Source: Candidatus Caccousia avicola (GTDB taxonomy: Bacteria > Bacillota > Clostridia > Oscillospirales > Acutalibacteraceae). From it: a stretch of 64,000 nucleotides of DNA. The stretch lies in assembly GCA_018712435.1 (NCBI GenBank), contig DVGZ01000026.1, positions 1-64,000 of the forward strand, given 5' to 3'. Of this stretch, positions 59,187 through 64,000 are shown piece by piece; positions within the stretch are counted from its first letter, which is position 1, and the number at the start of each line of letters is the position of its first letter. A program made the position numbers and the translations under genes. The notes below the pieces were generated by a model that ran no database searches, was not told the origin of the DNA, and was given only the letters and a program-made list of their open reading frames with translations.

Positions 59187-60018
59187 AGTTTTTATGTGCT
59201 GTGACAAGGAAGCCGACGAAGCCGCTACCGTGCTGTTCGGCGCTCCCTTTGACTGCACCACGTCTTACCGCCCCGGAACGCGCTTCGGCAGCGGAGCCAT
59301 CCGCCGGGAATCGTTCGGGATCGAGAGCTACAGTCCGTATCAGGACAGAGATTTGCAGGATATCGCGGTGATGGATCTGGGGGATCTCGAGCTTTGTTTG
59401 GGGGACGCGTCCACAGCGCTTTCTCAGATTGAGGAAGCCGCGGAGGAAATTCTGACGGCGGGCAAGCGCCCCTTCCTGCTCGGCGGTGAGCATCTGGTCA
59501 CGCTGGGAGCGTTCCGCGCGGCGGCCCGTCATTTCCCGGAGCTGCATGTGATTCATTTTGACGCGCACGCCGATCTGCGCGACGACTATCTCGGCGCGAA
59601 GCTGTCCCATGCCTGTGTTCTGCGCCGCTGCTGGGAGCTGGTGGGAGATGGAAAAATCTTTCAGTTCGGCATCCGCTCCGGCGACCGCGAGGAATTCCGC
59701 TGGGGCGCGGAGCACGTCACGACCCGGCGCTTCGATTTTGAGGGCCTGGAAGAAACGCTGGACCGTCTGGCGGGAAAGCCCGTCTATTTCACGGTGGATC
59801 TCGATGTGTTGGATCCCTCCGTGTTTCCGGGAACGGGAACGCCGGAGCCGGGCGGCGTGTCCTTTGACGCGCTGCGCCGCGCGGTGACGCTTGTGTGCAG
59901 CCGCGCCAACGTGGTCGCGTGCGACGTCAATGAGCTCAGCCCGCCCTACGATCCCAGCGGGATCTCCACGGCGGCGGCCTGTAAAACCGTGCGCGAGATG
60001 CTGCTGGCTTTGCATTAA
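59167..60018 (+). CDS. speB: Agmatinase
   Basis: GGEHLVTLGAF, VIHFDAHADLRDDY, FTVDLDVLDPSVFPGTGTPEPGG. Confidence 0.95.
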   Translation: MLNRNIEVFMCCDKEADEAATVLFGAPFDCTTSYRPGTRFGSGAIRRESFGIESYSPYQDRDLQDIAVMDLGDLELCLGDASTALSQIEEAAEEILTAGKRPFLLGGEHLVTLGAFRAAARHFPELHVIHFDAHADLRDDYLGAKLSHACVLRRCWELVGDGKIFQFGIRSGDREEFRWGAEHVTTRRFDFEGLEETLDRLAGKPVYFTVDLDVLDPSVFPGTGTPEPGGVSFDALRRAVTLVCSRANVVACDVNELSPPYDPSGISTAAACKTVREMLLALH

Positions 60019-60045
60019 GATAACATTTAAATGGAGGAATAGAAA

Positions 60046-61305
60046 ATGGCAAGAGTTTTGATTATCGGCTGCGGCGGTGTTGCGTCCGTCGCGATTCACA
60101 AGTGCTGCCAGAACAGCGAGGTGTTTTCGGAGATCTGCATCGCAAGCCGCACGAAGTCGAAGTGCGACGCTCTCAAAGAGAAGCTGGAGGGAACGACCAA
60201 AACGAAGATCACCACCGCACAGGTGGACGCCGACCACGTCGATCAGGTAGTTGCGCTGATTCGGGATTATCAGCCCGATCTGGTGATGAACATTGCTCTG
60301 CCGTATCAGGATCTGACGATCATGGATGCCTGCCTGGAGTGCGGCGTGAATTATCTGGATACCGCTAACTACGAGCCGGAGGATCTCTCCGATCCCGCAT
60401 GGCGCGCGCAGTATGAGAAGCGCTGCAAGGAGGAGGGCTTCTCCGCCTACTTCGATTATTCCTACCAGTGGGCTTACAAGGAGAAATTTGAAAAGGCCGG
60501 TCTCACCGCTCTGCTGGGCACGGGCTTTGATCCCGGCGTGACGCAGGCGTACTGCGCTTACGCCCAGAAGCACCTGTTCGACGAGATCGACACCATCGAC
60601 ATTCTCGACTGCAACGGCGGCGATCATGGCTATCCCTTCGCCACCAACTTCAACCCGGAGGTTAACCTGCGTGAGGTGTCCGCTCCCGGCTCCTATTGGG
60701 AGAACGGCCATTGGGTGGAGATCCCCGCCATGAGTATCAAGCGCGAGTACAACTTCAAGGAAGTCGGGGAGAAGGACATGTATCTGCTGCACCACGAGGA
60801 GATCGAGTCCCTCGCCAAGAATATCCCCGGTGTGAAGCGCATCCGTTTCTTCATGACCTTCGGTCAGAGCTATCTCACTCATATGAAGTGTCTCGAAAAC
60901 GTCGGTATGCTCTCCACCGAGCCGGTGGAGTTTGAGGGCCACAAGATTGTTCCGATCCAGTTCCTCAAAGCGCTGCTGCCGGATCCGGCTTCCCTTGGAC
61001 CGCGCACGGTCGGCAAGACGAACATCGGCTGCATCTTCACCGGCCGGAAGGACGGCGTGGAACAGAAAGCCTACATTTACAACGTCTGCGATCATCAGGA
61101 GTGCTACAAGGAGGTCGGCTCGCAGGCCATCTCCTACACCACCGGCGTGCCCGCCATGGTGGGCGCTATGATGCTGCTCACCGGCAAGTGGTCGAAGCCC
61201 GGCGTTTACACGGTCGAGGAGTTTGACCCCGATCCGTACATGGAAGCGCTCAATGAGTGGGGCCTGCCGTGGCAGGTGGACCGCGATCCGGTCCTGGTGG
61301 ATTGA
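60046..61305 (+). CDS. Carboxynorspermidine/carboxyspermidine dehydrogenase (saccharopine dehydrogenase family)
   Basis: ARVLIIGCGGVASVAIHKCCQ, ALPYQDLTIMDACLECGVNYLDTANYE; adjacent to nspC. Confidence 0.92.
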   Translation: MARVLIIGCGGVASVAIHKCCQNSEVFSEICIASRTKSKCDALKEKLEGTTKTKITTAQVDADHVDQVVALIRDYQPDLVMNIALPYQDLTIMDACLECGVNYLDTANYEPEDLSDPAWRAQYEKRCKEEGFSAYFDYSYQWAYKEKFEKAGLTALLGTGFDPGVTQAYCAYAQKHLFDEIDTIDILDCNGGDHGYPFATNFNPEVNLREVSAPGSYWENGHWVEIPAMSIKREYNFKEVGEKDMYLLHHEEIESLAKNIPGVKRIRFFMTFGQSYLTHMKCLENVGMLSTEPVEFEGHKIVPIQFLKALLPDPASLGPRTVGKTNIGCIFTGRKDGVEQKAYIYNVCDHQECYKEVGSQAISYTTGVPAMVGAMMLLTGKWSKPGVYTVEEFDPDPYMEALNEWGLPWQVDRDPVLVD

Positions 61306-62438
61306 TGCAGCCGATCACAGGGGAGATGCGCACGCCGTATTTCCTGGTGGATGAAACGCGGCTCACGCACAATCTGGAAATTCTGCGGGACGTTCAGGAG
61401 CGCGCGGGCTGCAAAATCCTGCTGGCACAAAAGGCGTTCTCGATGTTTGCCGTCTATCCGCTTTTGCGGCAGTATCTCGCGGGCAGCACGGCCAGCGGCC
61501 TGTATGAAGCCCGTCTCGGCCATGAGGAATTCGGAGGGGAAACGCATGTATTTTCCCCGGCTTACCGCGAGGACGAATGGGACGAGCTGCTGCAATACGC
61601 GGATGATATCGTGTTCAATTCCCCGGCTCAGGTGCGCCGCTTTGCGCCGCGCGCCCGCGTTGCCGGGAAATCCTGCGGCCTGCGGCTGAATCCGGAGCAC
61701 TCCACACAGGAGGGGCATGCGATCTACGATCCGTGTTCGCCCGGCTCCCGTCTGGGGACGACGCTTGCCCAGTTTGATGAATCGATCCTTCCGCTGCTCG
61801 ACGGCCTGCATTTCCACACGCTCTGCGAGCAGAATTCCGACGCGCTGGAGGAGACGGTTGCGGCGGTGGAGAAAAAATTCGGCCGCTGGCTTCCTCAGAT
61901 GAAGTGGCTGAATCTCGGCGGCGGCCACCATATCACCCGCGACGATTACGACGTGGAGCGGCTGATCCGTGTGGTGCGCCATTTGAAGGAAACCTACCAT
62001 GTGGAGGTGTACCTGGAACCGGGGGAGGCCGTGGTGCTCAACGCCGGATTTCTGGTGACCAGCGTGCTGGAAACGCTCCAAAACGGCATGGATATCGCGA
62101 TTCTCGATACCTCCGCGGCCTGCCATATGCCGGACGTGCTGGAAATGCCCTACCGTCCGCCGCTGCAGGACGCGGGCCAGCCGGGAGAGAAAGCGCACAC
62201 CTTCCGTCTCGGCGGACCGACGTGTCTGGCCGGGGACGTCATCGGCGACTATTCCTTCGACGCGCCGCTCCGTGAGGGCGACCGCCTTGTGTTTGAGGAT
62301 ATGGCTCTGTATACGATGGTCAAGACCAATACGTTCAACGGCATGGCGCTTCCCTCCATTGTTTGGAGGGACAAGAACGGCAATTGCTTTCTGGTGCGCC
62401 GGTTTGGCTATGAGGATTTTAAGGAACGGCTTTCCTGA
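61305..62438 (+). CDS. nspC: Carboxynorspermidine/carboxyspermidine decarboxylase
   Basis: TPYFLVDETRLTHNLEIL, LLAQKAFSMF PLP lysine, LHFHTLCEQ, TSAACHMPDVLEMPYRP; TGATG overlap with upstream gene. Confidence 0.94.
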   Translation: MQPITGEMRTPYFLVDETRLTHNLEILRDVQERAGCKILLAQKAFSMFAVYPLLRQYLAGSTASGLYEARLGHEEFGGETHVFSPAYREDEWDELLQYADDIVFNSPAQVRRFAPRARVAGKSCGLRLNPEHSTQEGHAIYDPCSPGSRLGTTLAQFDESILPLLDGLHFHTLCEQNSDALEETVAAVEKKFGRWLPQMKWLNLGGGHHITRDDYDVERLIRVVRHLKETYHVEVYLEPGEAVVLNAGFLVTSVLETLQNGMDIAILDTSAACHMPDVLEMPYRPPLQDAGQPGEKAHTFRLGGPTCLAGDVIGDYSFDAPLREGDRLVFEDMALYTMVKTNTFNGMALPSIVWRDKNGNCFLVRRFGYEDFKERLS

Positions 62439-62444
62439 TGCAGA

Positions 62445-62489
62445 AGCCGGACAGCCAGGGGAAACCCTGAGCTGTCCGGCTCTTTTTTA
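62445..62489 (+). terminator. Intrinsic terminator of polyamine operon
   Basis: AGCCGGACAGCcaggg-GAAA-ccctgAGCTGTCCGGCT-CTTTTTT. Confidence 0.93.
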
Positions 62490-62492
62490 TTG

Positions 62493-64000
<1,508 letters not shown>

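Overview
Gram-positive, gut-Clostridia-like chromosome segment. It is densely coded, with no rRNA or tRNA genes, no CRISPR array and no recognisable mobile-element genes. Main modules: (1) a ccdA-thioredoxin fusion and a clpB gene behind a CIRCE operator; (2) a LacI-controlled arabinoxylan/xylo-oligosaccharide locus (about 8.0-25.0 kb) with a GH10 + GH120-like fusion, GH43 x2, two esterases, GH39, GH3 and GH51, whose ABC-importer segment is rearranged (permease cut after 27 codons, central ~1 kb of the solute-binding protein inverted); (3) a compact vanG-type D-Ala-D-Ser glycopeptide-resistance cluster vanR-vanS-vanG-vanXY-vanT on the minus strand (26.9-32.8 kb), with candidate VanR boxes upstream of vanG; (4) housekeeping and sugar genes (galM, ROK kinase, sugar transferase, tcdA, ABC-F, glgP, malQ, a second LacI regulator); (5) a promoter- and terminator-bounded, highly structured ~385-nt non-coding RNA candidate immediately upstream of a polyamine operon (speD-speA-speE-speB-CASDH-nspC) that encodes both spermidine routes; (6) the start of a GH2 gene at the right edge. 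Two families of dispersed intergenic repeats are also visible. All calls come from reading the sequence and supplied translations; no database search was run.
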